Assembly (NCBI RefSeq): GCF_900460065.1
Contig: NZ_UAVD01000038.1
Span: 124,001-188,000, forward strand
DNA from: Streptomyces griseus
GTDB taxonomy: Bacteria > Actinomycetota > Actinomycetes > Streptomycetales > Streptomycetaceae
Length of the DNA: 64,000 nt
Direction of reading: 5' to 3'
Shown: positions 17,067-24,574 of the stretch, piece after piece
How positions within the stretch are numbered: the first letter of the stretch is position 1
Layout: each line of letters begins with the position of its first letter
Translations under genes and position numbers: made by a program
The notes under the pieces: model-generated
The model's database searches: none
What the model saw: the letters and a program-made list of their open reading frames with translations, nothing else
Told to the model about the DNA's origin: nothing

Positions 17067-18014
17067 CTACTCCGTACGGCGGCGGCGCTTGGCCGCGAAC
17101 ACGGCGGCGGCGCCGATCAGCAGACCCAGGGCACCGGTGATGACGGCGGGCACCCAGGAGCCCGCGTCATGGGCCGCGTCCGCCGCCGGTGCCGCGTCGA
17201 CCACCTTGGGGCTGGGTGCTGCCACCGCCGGAGAGCCGGTCGTCGCCGACGGCGTGGCGGACGGAGTCGGTGTCGGTGTCGGTGTCGGGGAGACGATCTT
17301 CGACGGAGTCGGGCTCGCCGTGACCGAGCGGGAGGGGGACGGCGGGGGAGGCGTGGCCCGGTCGGCCGGGGGCGGATTTCCCGGTGCCGGCCCGGTGTCG
17401 ACGCCCGGGGGCAGCGGAGCCGCCGTCCGAGTGTCGCGGGGCACGGGCCCGCCGCCGGTGGGCCTCGTGTTCTTCGCGCGCAGTTGGTCGGGGGTGACGG
17501 TCGGGCGCCCCTGCGTTCCCTCGATGTTGGTGCCACCGAAGATCCACAGGTCGACACTGCCGGGCCTGGGCTTGTAGAGCATGGCGCCGAGCTGGCTGTA
17601 CGTCCAGGTGTTCTGCCCCGGGTCGGCGTGCCAGTACGACCAGTACGCCGAGGCGGGCGGGGTCAGCACGCAGTCGTCCTGCTGGGGCGTCGGGTACTGC
17701 TTGCCTCCCTGGTGGCCGCTGTAGCCGATGCGGCAGATGAAGGCGGGGCCGTCGTGGCCGGTGCCGGTGGTGCGCCAGCCGCCCTGGTTGAGGAGTTCGT
17801 ACCCGGTGGTGGGCGTGGTGCCGCAGGAACGGTAGATCGGCCCGCCCCAGTGGCTGAAGTCGACGGCGAGCACGGCGCCGGAGGAGGTGGTGCACTGTCC
17901 CATGGGCTGGGGGGCGGCTGCGGCCGGGGCGGTGGTGGCGGCGAAGGCCGCCACCGTCAGCCCCAGAGCGGTCGTCGTACGGGCGAGGCCGCGGGCGCCC
18001 TGTCGGGCGGTCAT
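17067..18014 (-). CDS. Membrane-anchored surface protein with SCO2322-like domain
   Basis: A 315-aa exported protein. Signal peptide to about residue 34 (TVAAFAATTAPAAAAPQ), then a domain of about 125 residues with Cys-rich landmarks GHDGPAFICRIG, TPQQDDCVLTPPASAYWSYW and SVDLWIFGGTNIEG. A Pro/Thr/Ser-rich linker (PTPTPTPTPSATPSATT) projects it from the wall, and a C-terminal helix (VPAVITGALGLLIGAAAVFA) plus KRRRR anchors it. The folded domain closely resembles the N-terminal domain of the protein encoded just upstream. That domain looks like the SCO2322 family, also found beside ECF-type transporters. It overlaps the upstream gene by 4 nt. Function unknown; likely a substrate-binding or docking factor. 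Confidence 0.78.
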   Translation of the reverse strand: MTARQGARGLARTTTALGLTVAAFAATTAPAAAAPQPMGQCTTSSGAVLAVDFSHWGGPIYRSCGTTPTTGYELLNQGGWRTTGTGHDGPAFICRIGYSGHQGGKQYPTPQQDDCVLTPPASAYWSYWHADPGQNTWTYSQLGAMLYKPRPGSVDLWIFGGTNIEGTQGRPTVTPDQLRAKNTRPTGGGPVPRDTRTAAPLPPGVDTGPAPGNPPPADRATPPPPSPSRSVTASPTPSKIVSPTPTPTPTPSATPSATTGSPAVAAPSPKVVDAAPAADAAHDAGSWVPAVITGALGLLIGAAAVFAAKRRRRTE

Positions 18015-20806
18015 GCCTGACCGCCGGCGGTCTCGCGGCGCCTGCGGGCGGCATGGGTCGCGCCCCAGCCGGCGAGGACGAGGAGGACGGCCGCGACGGC
18101 GAGGCCGGTGACCTGGGATCCGGTCGCGGCGAGGCTGCCACCGCCCGTACCGGTGGCCTGGCCTCCGGAGGCTCCGCCGTTCTCACCCTCGGTGATGATC
18201 ACGGGGGTGGAGGTGCCGGGCTGCCCGGAGATGCTCGGGACGGGTTGCGGGGTGGTGCCGCTCAGGTCGCGGGTCAGGACGCCGAAGGAGATGCCGGTGG
18301 CGCCGCCGACCGCCTGGGTGGAGGCCCGGACGTCCGATCCCGGCTGGCCGCCCTTGATGACGTTGAATCCGCCGTCCTTGTTCTGCTGCGAGGCGAGGAA
18401 CGTGCGGGCCTTCGCGATCTCGGTGGCGTACGTGTCGGCGTCCAGTGACAGACCCTGGACGGCGAGCGCCGCCGAGTTCACGGAGTTGCCGGAGGCGCCG
18501 GTGAAGCCGCCGTCGGGGAGCTGTCGCCCGGCCAGCCACTTCAGGGCCCGGTCCACGGCCGCCTTCGAGTCGGCGTCGGGCAGCAGGTCCAGGGTCATGG
18601 CGGCCATGGCGGTCGAGTCGACCTCGATGTCGCTCGGCTCGCCGATGAGGCTGGGCCAGGCGCCCGTCGACGGGTCGCGGAGACTCTTGAGATAGGTGAC
18701 GGGCTGCGCGGCGGCTGCCGTCTCGCCCGCCCGGACCTGGGCGATGATGCCGAGGGACTGGGAGAAGACCGAGGTGGCGTAGGTGTAGTTGCCCTTGCCC
18801 GCGCACCTGCGGGGCTCGGCCGGGGTCGCGGCCGCGCAGATGCTCTTGGCGAGCGCGGCGATCAGGTTCTTCCCACCGAAGTTCCGGGGGTCGCGGCCCA
18901 CGGACTCGGCGAGCACCGCGGTCTTGCCGATGAAGCCGCCGCCCGCGTACTTCGTACCGATCTTCGTCCAGTCGTGGACTCCGCGGCCCGAGGCGTCCTT
19001 GCCGCCCTGGTCGAGGAAGTCGACGATGTTGCGCAGGGTGGCGTTGTCGTGGCCGGTGGCGGCGAGCGCGTAGGCGCCGTCGATGGTCATGCCGTAGTCC
19101 GCGAAGCGGGGGCTGCCCTCGTAATACCGGCCCTGGATCAGCCGCTTGTGGTCGGTGAGGTAGGCCGAACCCTTCTTCAGGTCCGGTCCGTCACCGGCCG
19201 GGGGAGCGGTGGGGCCCGTCGTGGGAGGCGTGGTGGGCGGGGTCGTCGGGGGCGTGGTCGGCGGGACGGGCTCCTTCGTCGTGAGCGTCACCAGGTCGCT
19301 CTTCGCGCCGGCGATGACGGCCGCGGTGGTGGCGTACAACAGCGGGTCGGTGGTGCCTTCCTCGAAGGCGAAGCCGCCGCCGGGGAGTTGCTGCCGGGAG
19401 AGCCAGGAGAGGCCGGCGTCCGCGTGGGCGCGGTCGCCCAGGGCGCGCAGGGTCTGGGCGACCCAGCCGGTGGCGTACGCGCTGCCCGGGACGCTGTACG
19501 AGGCGGCCGGCCAGGAACCCGTCTCGAACTGGGCCTTCTTGAGGGAGGAGCGGGCCCTGGTGACCGCCGGGGTGTGGCCGCCGGCGTGCTGGAGGGCGAG
19601 CGCGACGAGTGCGGTGGTCGGTGCCTCGCTCTCGCAGACCTGGCCGTCCAGGATCAGGAAGCTGGGGAACCCGCCGTCGTCGCACTGGAGTTGGGTCAGA
19701 CGGGTCACCGAATCGGCCGGCGGGGTAATGCCTCCGTTCAGCAGCGCGATGACGGCCAGGGTCTGGCCCTCGGTCTGTCCGGTCGTGCGGAAGTCGCCCT
19801 TGGTCGTGCAGCCGGGGACGGGTTGAGGTGCGTCCGAGCCGCTGAGGCAGACGTTCGCCATGAGGTCGCCGAGGAGGTCGTGGCCGCCGAAGTTCCGGGG
19901 GTCCTTGCCGGTGGCCTCTGCGAGGAGGGCGAGGCGTGCGGCGGCGGTTGCGTCCGGCGCCTCGTCCTTCCCGGCCGGGTAGGCGTACGCGTCGGTGTGT
20001 TCGGGCCGGCCGAGGAAGGCCGCGATCCGCCGGGCCGTGGCGTTCTCGCTGTCGGTGGCCGCCAGGGCATAGGCGACCTCGGTTGTGGCGGGGTAGTTGG
20101 GCGTCGTGTCGCCGTCGTTGACGACGCGCTGTCCGTTGGTCAGCCGCTCGGTGAGCCAGCGGGTCGCTGCGGGCAGATCAATCGTGCCCGGGGGCACGTT
20201 CGGCGCCGGTGGGTCGCCGGGGGCCGGCGGGTCGCCACCGTCCGCGCGGACGTCGTCGGGAGTGAACGACGGCCTGCCCTTGGTGCCGCCGATGTCCGTA
20301 GCGCCGAAGACCCAGGCGTCCACGTCACCCGGCTTCAGGGTGCGTGACATGGCGCCCAACGGGCTGTACGTCCACTTCTTCTGGCCGGGGGAGGCGATCC
20401 AGTACGACCAGTAGGCGGTGGCCTGCGGGGTGAGGACGCAGTCCTCCTGGGCCGGAGTGGGGTATTTCTTACCGGAGTTGAAGGCGCGATTGCCGATGCG
20501 GCAAATGAACGCGGGACCGTCGTGGCCGGTGCCCTCGGTGGTGAACTCGCCCGCGTGCAGCAGGTCGTAGCCGGTGGTGGGGGTGGTGTCGCAGCCGCGG
20601 ACGACGGGGCCGCCCCACTTCCCGAAGTCCACGGCGACGATGGCGCCCTTGGTGCGGGTGCACTTCGCGATCGGGTCGGCGCTCGCAGGCGAGGCCGTCG
20701 TGAGGTGGGTCAGAGCCGCACCGAGCGTCAGAAGGGAAGCGGTCAGGGCGGACAAGAGCCCCCGTCTCGCCCTCGGCCCCCGTCTCGCCTGCTGTTCGGT
20801 CCCCAC
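18011..20806 (-). CDS. LAxTG-anchored surface protein with two prenyltransferase-like barrels
   Basis: A 931-aa cell-wall protein. Order: signal peptide (to about 43); an SCO2322-like Cys-rich domain (about 45-180, GHDGPAFICRIG, AYWSYWIASPG) shared with the next gene; a Pro-rich linker; an alpha/alpha barrel of prenyltransferase/squalene-oxidase repeats (about 200-495); a PPTT repeat linker (about 512-533); a second such barrel (about 535-850); then LAATG at 892-896, a hydrophobic helix and RRRRE. LAxTG is the class E sortase signal known from Streptomyces chaplins. The GTG at 20806 follows GACGAGG; another in-frame GTG at 20896 is possible. It is the first gene after a cobalamin riboswitch. 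The fold matches the cobalamin-binding barrel of transcobalamins, so corrinoid capture at the wall is inferred. Confidence 0.8.
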   Translation of the reverse strand: MGTEQQARRGPRARRGLLSALTASLLTLGAALTHLTTASPASADPIAKCTRTKGAIVAVDFGKWGGPVVRGCDTTPTTGYDLLHAGEFTTEGTGHDGPAFICRIGNRAFNSGKKYPTPAQEDCVLTPQATAYWSYWIASPGQKKWTYSPLGAMSRTLKPGDVDAWVFGATDIGGTKGRPSFTPDDVRADGGDPPAPGDPPAPNVPPGTIDLPAATRWLTERLTNGQRVVNDGDTTPNYPATTEVAYALAATDSENATARRIAAFLGRPEHTDAYAYPAGKDEAPDATAAARLALLAEATGKDPRNFGGHDLLGDLMANVCLSGSDAPQPVPGCTTKGDFRTTGQTEGQTLAVIALLNGGITPPADSVTRLTQLQCDDGGFPSFLILDGQVCESEAPTTALVALALQHAGGHTPAVTRARSSLKKAQFETGSWPAASYSVPGSAYATGWVAQTLRALGDRAHADAGLSWLSRQQLPGGGFAFEEGTTDPLLYATTAAVIAGAKSDLVTLTTKEPVPPTTPPTTPPTTPPTTGPTAPPAGDGPDLKKGSAYLTDHKRLIQGRYYEGSPRFADYGMTIDGAYALAATGHDNATLRNIVDFLDQGGKDASGRGVHDWTKIGTKYAGGGFIGKTAVLAESVGRDPRNFGGKNLIAALAKSICAAATPAEPRRCAGKGNYTYATSVFSQSLGIIAQVRAGETAAAAQPVTYLKSLRDPSTGAWPSLIGEPSDIEVDSTAMAAMTLDLLPDADSKAAVDRALKWLAGRQLPDGGFTGASGNSVNSAALAVQGLSLDADTYATEIAKARTFLASQQNKDGGFNVIKGGQPGSDVRASTQAVGGATGISFGVLTRDLSGTTPQPVPSISGQPGTSTPVIITEGENGGASGGQATGTGGGSLAATGSQVTGLAVAAVLLVLAGWGATHAARRRRETAGGQA

Positions 20807-20929
20807 CGCGGCCCTCGTCTCTGCCGGGCGGACCGCGCGCGTGGCGGTGCGCCCTCGAACGGCTCTGGTGCCGTGGAGAGGCGGCGACGACCACACCGTA
20901 GTCCGCGACGGCGTTCTTCGTACGGAGAT

Positions 20930-21060
20930 CCAGCTCCAGGCATTCCGACTCACCCGGGACGATCCGGGCCTACGGTTGCGGGTCAGTGCCGGAATTCGAC
21001 CGGCTTCCCCTGGTGCTGACTGCTTATCGGACGGAGTGCAACACGGATCCGTCGGCACCG
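20930..21060 (-). ncRNA. Cobalamin riboswitch controlling the ECF operon
   Basis: Minus-strand reading shows GGGGAAGCCGGTCGAA, TTCCGGCACTGACC, CGCAACCGTAGG, then the B12-box-like GAGTCGGAATGCCTGG, in the order of the cobalamin riboswitch consensus. The element ends about 125 nt before the chosen GTG of the surface-protein gene. Cobalamin binding would repress the whole six-gene unit. Boundaries are approximate. Confidence 0.88.
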
Positions 21061-21134
21061 TCAATATGCCGTCCGTCTCATCGGGATCCGGCGCGTCGCC
21101 CCCGAGGCCGCTTCCGGTGGTGCCGCTGGCGGTC

Positions 21135-21262
21135 CTGTGGTCGTTCGGGTAGCGTCCTGGGCTGCCAAGTGGGGGAATCCGGTGCGAATCCGGAGCTGAC
21201 GCGCAACGGTGTCGAGACGGCGGGGGCCGTCTCCGAGCCCGAATGCCCATACGGCGACGCAG
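21135..21262 (+). ncRNA. Cobalamin riboswitch controlling transcobalamin-like gene
   Basis: The plus strand carries GGGGGAATCCGGTGCGAA, TCCGGAGCTGACGC, GCAACGGTG, a variable GC-rich stem, and GAGCCCGAATGCCCATAC as B12 box. This is the cobalamin riboswitch consensus in full order. It lies 124 nt ahead of the start codon at 21386 and only about 75 nt from the divergent minus-strand riboswitch. Boundaries are approximate. Confidence 0.9.
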
Positions 21263-21385
21263 CACAGAAGCCGTACCACGCGTTCCGGACGGCGGCTCCC
21301 CGGAGATTCCCCGGCCGTGCCCCGTCGGGGCGACGCGGGGCATGTGCCGAGCGGCCGGCGTCCGCCGACCTCCAGGAGCAGGCCC

Positions 21386-22798
21386 ATGCCCCTTCCCCGT
21401 ACCTCCCGCCGTCTCTCTCTCGCGGTGCCCGCGGCGCTCGGCGCCCTCGCCCTCGGCACGTTGCCCGCGTTCGCGACCTCCACGCCCGCGCAGATAGCCA
21501 CGTCCAAGACCAACGGCGTCGCCTACATCAAGTCCCTGCAGGCCGCCGACGGTTCGTACGCCGGCTCCGGTCTCTCCAACGAATGGGCCTTCAGCGCGCT
21601 CGCCGCCGCCGGTACCGCCGTCGTCGACGTGGCCCCCGGCGGCGACACCACCAAGAACGCCAGAACCGTCTACCGGAACCTGCTGTCGACGGCCGGCTGG
21701 CCGTCGGCCACCCCGGTGGTCACGGACTACGAGCGCGGCGCGCTCAACGCCTATGCCGCGGGCATCGATCCGGCCCGCGTGTCCGCCTCGCGCAACCTCG
21801 TCGCGGACATCTACGCGTACTGGCAGACCGCAGAGTCCGGTTACTTCGGCCCGTCCGCGAACTTCAACGGCACCGTCTTCGCCGCCCTCGCGTTGCGCGG
21901 TGCCAAGACCCAGGCCGGCACCGCCCGCATCCCCCAGACCCTGACCGACTCGATCGTCGCCCGTCTCCGGGCCAACCAGCACAACGACGGCGGCTGGACC
22001 TACCAGAAGGTGGAGGGCAACCCCACGGGCCTCGCCTCGGCGAGCGACATCGACATGACCGGCGCGGCGATGGCCGCCCTCTGCGTCTCCGGCGTCCCCA
22101 GCACCGACACCGACGTCGTGCAGGCCAAGAATTTCCTCAAGGGCAAACTGGTCGCCTCCTCCGGCGCGTTCAACTCCCTGTACGGCGTCAACACCAGCTC
22201 CAACGGCTGGGGCATCGCCGGGCTCAACGCCTGCGGTATCAACCCGCAGTCCGCCGACTTCACCACGGTCCCCGGCAAGACGCCGGTCGACTTCCTCATC
22301 GCCAACCAGTACAACCCGGCGGGCGGCTTCAAGTACAAGCCGGCCGATACCGTGCCCTCCGCCTACTCCTCCATCGACGCGCTCCGCGCGGTCGCCGGAG
22401 GCGGCTTCACCACCGCCCCGCCGGTCCCGGCCACCCCGGGCGCCCCCCAGTGGGTCGCCCAGCCCGCCTTCACGGCCGGAACCGCCACCAAGCTGGCCCT
22501 GACCGTCGACGACGGCGCCGGAAACCTCAAGGTGTGCTCGGTGGCCTTCACGCCCACGGGGACGACCACGACCCTCGGCGACGTCCTCGCCGCCGCCATG
22601 AGCGCCGCGACCCCGTCCGGATGTGTCACCTCGGTGACCCCGGCCTCGGGAACCGGCACGATCACCGCAGTCAACGGCAAGGCCAACAGCGGCTCGAACA
22701 CCTGGAAGGTCAGCGTCGACGGCTCCGCCTTCGCCGGTGCCCTCCGCGAGAAGACGATCAACGTGGGCGACACCATCGCGCTGCGCTGGGGCGCTTGA
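21386..22798 (+). CDS. Secreted transcobalamin-like corrinoid-binding protein
   Basis: A 470-aa exported protein: signal peptide (SLAVPAALGALALGTLPAFA, cleavage near residue 30), an alpha/alpha barrel of about 330 residues with prenyltransferase/squalene-oxidase-type repeats (VAYIKSLQAADGSYAG, LRANQHNDGGWTYQK, FLIANQYNPAGGFKYK), and a C-terminal beta domain (about 385-470) ending NTWKVSVDG then INVGDTIALRWG, the DUF4430 signature. This two-domain order is that of vertebrate transcobalamin and intrinsic factor. There is no wall or membrane anchor, so it should be released. ATG at 21386 follows CAGGAG. It has its own cobalamin riboswitch and is divergent from the ECF operon. Inferred role: secreted cobalamin/corrinoid scavenger; binding is not proven. 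Confidence 0.82.
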   Translation: MPLPRTSRRLSLAVPAALGALALGTLPAFATSTPAQIATSKTNGVAYIKSLQAADGSYAGSGLSNEWAFSALAAAGTAVVDVAPGGDTTKNARTVYRNLLSTAGWPSATPVVTDYERGALNAYAAGIDPARVSASRNLVADIYAYWQTAESGYFGPSANFNGTVFAALALRGAKTQAGTARIPQTLTDSIVARLRANQHNDGGWTYQKVEGNPTGLASASDIDMTGAAMAALCVSGVPSTDTDVVQAKNFLKGKLVASSGAFNSLYGVNTSSNGWGIAGLNACGINPQSADFTTVPGKTPVDFLIANQYNPAGGFKYKPADTVPSAYSSIDALRAVAGGGFTTAPPVPATPGAPQWVAQPAFTAGTATKLALTVDDGAGNLKVCSVAFTPTGTTTTLGDVLAAAMSAATPSGCVTSVTPASGTGTITAVNGKANSGSNTWKVSVDGSAFAGALREKTINVGDTIALRWGA

Positions 22799-22805
22799 GG
22801 ACCGC

Positions 22806-22839
22806 GCGGGTGAGGGCCCGCTGCTGAGCCCTCACCCGC
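22806..22839 (+). terminator. Terminator after transcobalamin-like gene
   Basis: Perfect 12-bp stem (GCGGGTGAGGGC / GCCCTCACCCGC) with a 10-nt loop, 8 nt after the stop codon. Confidence 0.75.
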
Positions 22840-22959
22840 CGCGGCGCGGGACCGGAAGCACGCGGACACGGCCCGCGGCCGGGGACCGGACCGCGGGCCG
22901 GGGCGGTCCGGACACGTCCGGTTCCCGCGAAGCGGGAAGAACGGGGAAGCAATGACCGC

Positions 22960-23460
22960 CAGGAGCGAGCCCGCGACGACGACGGTCGACGGCCGGTCCA
23001 TGATCCTGCCGTGCTCCGCCCTGGCCGCGGCGTGTGTCCGACTGATGTCCTCGGCGGCCTCGTCCAGCGGGGCGGAGATCAGGATCTCGTCCGGGGCGCC
23101 GGGACAGGCGCCCCACTGGATCCACGTGCCGCCGCTGACGAACTGCCGGAACGATTCGTGGGCGTCCGGCATGACGACGATGTCTCCGTCGTCGTCGCCC
23201 ACCGTCTCGGCCAGTCTCCGTCCGGGCGTGATGTGGATCGGGCGGCCCACCCGGTTCGACCGACGCGGTGGCGCGCCGCCAGTCGTGGACCGCCTCGGTG
23301 CTGCCGCCCCGGGCGCCCTGGGCGCGGTCGCGCCACGGGTCCTCGGCCTCGACCACGCGATGCGGGCGGGAGGCGTGTTCGGCGAGCACGGCCCGTCGGA
23401 GGCCGGTGAGGGAGGACCCGGCCGCGCCAGGTTCGCCGGATCCGGATCGGACCCGGTGAG
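22960..23460 (-). pseudogene. Possible degraded, frameshifted coding region
   Basis: The 880-nt gap between the transcobalamin-like gene and the 3-hydroxybutyryl-CoA dehydrogenase gene holds no intact gene. On the minus strand, protein-like sequence appears first in one frame (LTGLRRAVLAEHASRPHRVV, WRDRAQGARGGSTEAVHDW) and then continues in another (GRPIHITPGRRLAETVGDD, ESFRQFVSGGTWIQWG, DEILISAPLDEAAEDI). No start codon is in a sensible place. The composition of both parts looks like real protein, which suggests a gene broken by a frameshift. I do not recognise the family. Confidence 0.35.
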
Positions 23461-23530
23461 GGGTGGACCGGACCAGGTCGCGGAGGACCGGCCGCCGTCG
23501 CCCGGTGGGTGGGGTGCCACGCGGGATGAG

Positions 23531-23600
23531 GGAGCACGCAGGAGGGGGGGAGCGCGCAGGAGGGGGAGCACGCAGGAGGGGGAGCACGCAGGAGGGCGGG
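23531..23600. repeat. Short tandem repeat, 16-18 nt units
   Basis: Four imperfect copies of GAGCACGCAGGAGGGGG follow one another, differing by single substitutions and in the length of the G run. No spacers separate them. The last copy merges with the terminator arm at 23590. Confidence 0.75.
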
Positions 23601-23626
23601 AAGCCTCCACGCTTCCCCGCCCTCCT
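23590..23626 (-). terminator. Terminator after 3-hydroxybutyryl-CoA dehydrogenase gene
   Basis: Arms at 23590-23604 and 23611-23626 pair over 15 bp with one bulged G, 55 nt beyond the minus-strand stop at 23681. Confidence 0.65.
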
Positions 23627-23680
23627 TCGTACACGCCGCACCGGACCCTCACCCGGTACTCGCGCGCCGCCCAGGGCCCC

Positions 23681-24574
23681 TCAGCCCGGGCTACCGGGTC
23701 TCTCCTCCCGGTGGTACGTGTGGAACCCGCGTCCCGTCTTCCGGCCGAGCAGCCCCGCCTCGACCATGCGCATGAGCTGCGGCGGCGGGGCGTACAGGGG
23801 TTCCTTGAACTCGTCGTACAGCGACACGGCGATCGAGGCGACCGTGTCGAGGCCGATCAGGTCCGCGAGTCGCAGGGGACCCATCGGGTGGGCGCAGCCG
23901 AGTTCCATGCCGCGGTCGACGTCCGTGGCGGTGGCGAAGCCGGACTCGGTCACGCGGATCGCGGAGAGGACGTACGGGACGAGGAGGGCGTTGACCACGA
24001 AGCCGGCGCGGTCGTGCGCGTGGATGACGGTCTTGCCGAGCACGTCCGTGGCGAACTCCGTCACATCGGCGGTCACGTCGGCCGAGGTGTGCAGGGTGGT
24101 GACGACCTCAACGAGGGGGAGCACGGGTACGGGGTTGAAGAAGTGCAGTCCCACGACCCGGTCGGCCCGGCCGGTGGTCATGCCCAGGCGCATTACGGGC
24201 AGGGAGGAGGTGTTGGTGGCCAGGATCGCCGCCGGGTCCTCGACGATCTTGTCGAGGGCCGTGAACAACGAGGTCTTGACATCGGCGTCCTCGGTGACGG
24301 CCTCGACGACGAGCTGCCGGTCGGCCAGATCGGTGAGTTCCGCCGTGGCCATGATCCGTGCGAGGGCGGCTTCGGCCGAGGAGCGGTCGAGCTTGCCGCG
24401 CTGGACGGCTCGTTCCAGTGAGACGGCGATCCGCTCACGGGCGGCGGTGGCCGCGGGGCAGTTCGCTTCGCAGAGCAGGGTGTCGAGCCCGGCTCGTGCG
24501 CACACCTCGGCGATGCCGGCCCCCATCTGGCCGCCGCCGACGATCCCGACGCGGCGGATGTCGGTGCCGCTCAT
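23681..24574 (-). CDS. 3-hydroxybutyryl-CoA dehydrogenase
   Basis: A 297-aa cytosolic enzyme that interconverts 3-hydroxyacyl-CoA (probably 3-hydroxybutyryl-CoA) and acetoacetyl-CoA with NAD(P). N-terminal Rossmann domain with GIVGGGQMGAGIAEVCARAG near residue 9, then VVEAVTEDADVK, ATNTSSLPV, and the signature HFFNPVPVLPLVEVV with catalytic His near 141. The C-terminal helical domain carries AGFVVNALLVPYVLSAIRV. The ATG at 24574 overlaps the malate synthase stop by 4 nt, so the two are cotranslated. Position next to malate synthase and isocitrate lyase fits growth on acetate, butyrate or fatty acids. Confidence 0.92.
   Translation of the reverse strand: MSGTDIRRVGIVGGGQMGAGIAEVCARAGLDTLLCEANCPAATAARERIAVSLERAVQRGKLDRSSAEAALARIMATAELTDLADRQLVVEAVTEDADVKTSLFTALDKIVEDPAAILATNTSSLPVMRLGMTTGRADRVVGLHFFNPVPVLPLVEVVTTLHTSADVTADVTEFATDVLGKTVIHAHDRAGFVVNALLVPYVLSAIRVTESGFATATDVDRGMELGCAHPMGPLRLADLIGLDTVASIAVSLYDEFKEPLYAPPPQLMRMVEAGLLGRKTGRGFHTYHREERPGSPG

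Noticed and set aside
20807..21982. N-terminal extension of the LAxTG surface protein back to 21982
   Set aside because: The extension would read through a riboswitch and the divergent transcribed gene; a signal peptide begins only after the GTG at 20806.
18011..22798. Genuine terpene cyclase or prenyltransferase enzymes
   Set aside because: The barrel proteins are exported, carry no DDxD or DCTAE catalytic motif that I can see, and are linked to cobalamin riboswitches and an ECF importer.
23531..23600. CRISPR-like array
   Set aside because: The 16-18 nt units abut with no spacers and differ from each other; it is a simple tandem repeat.
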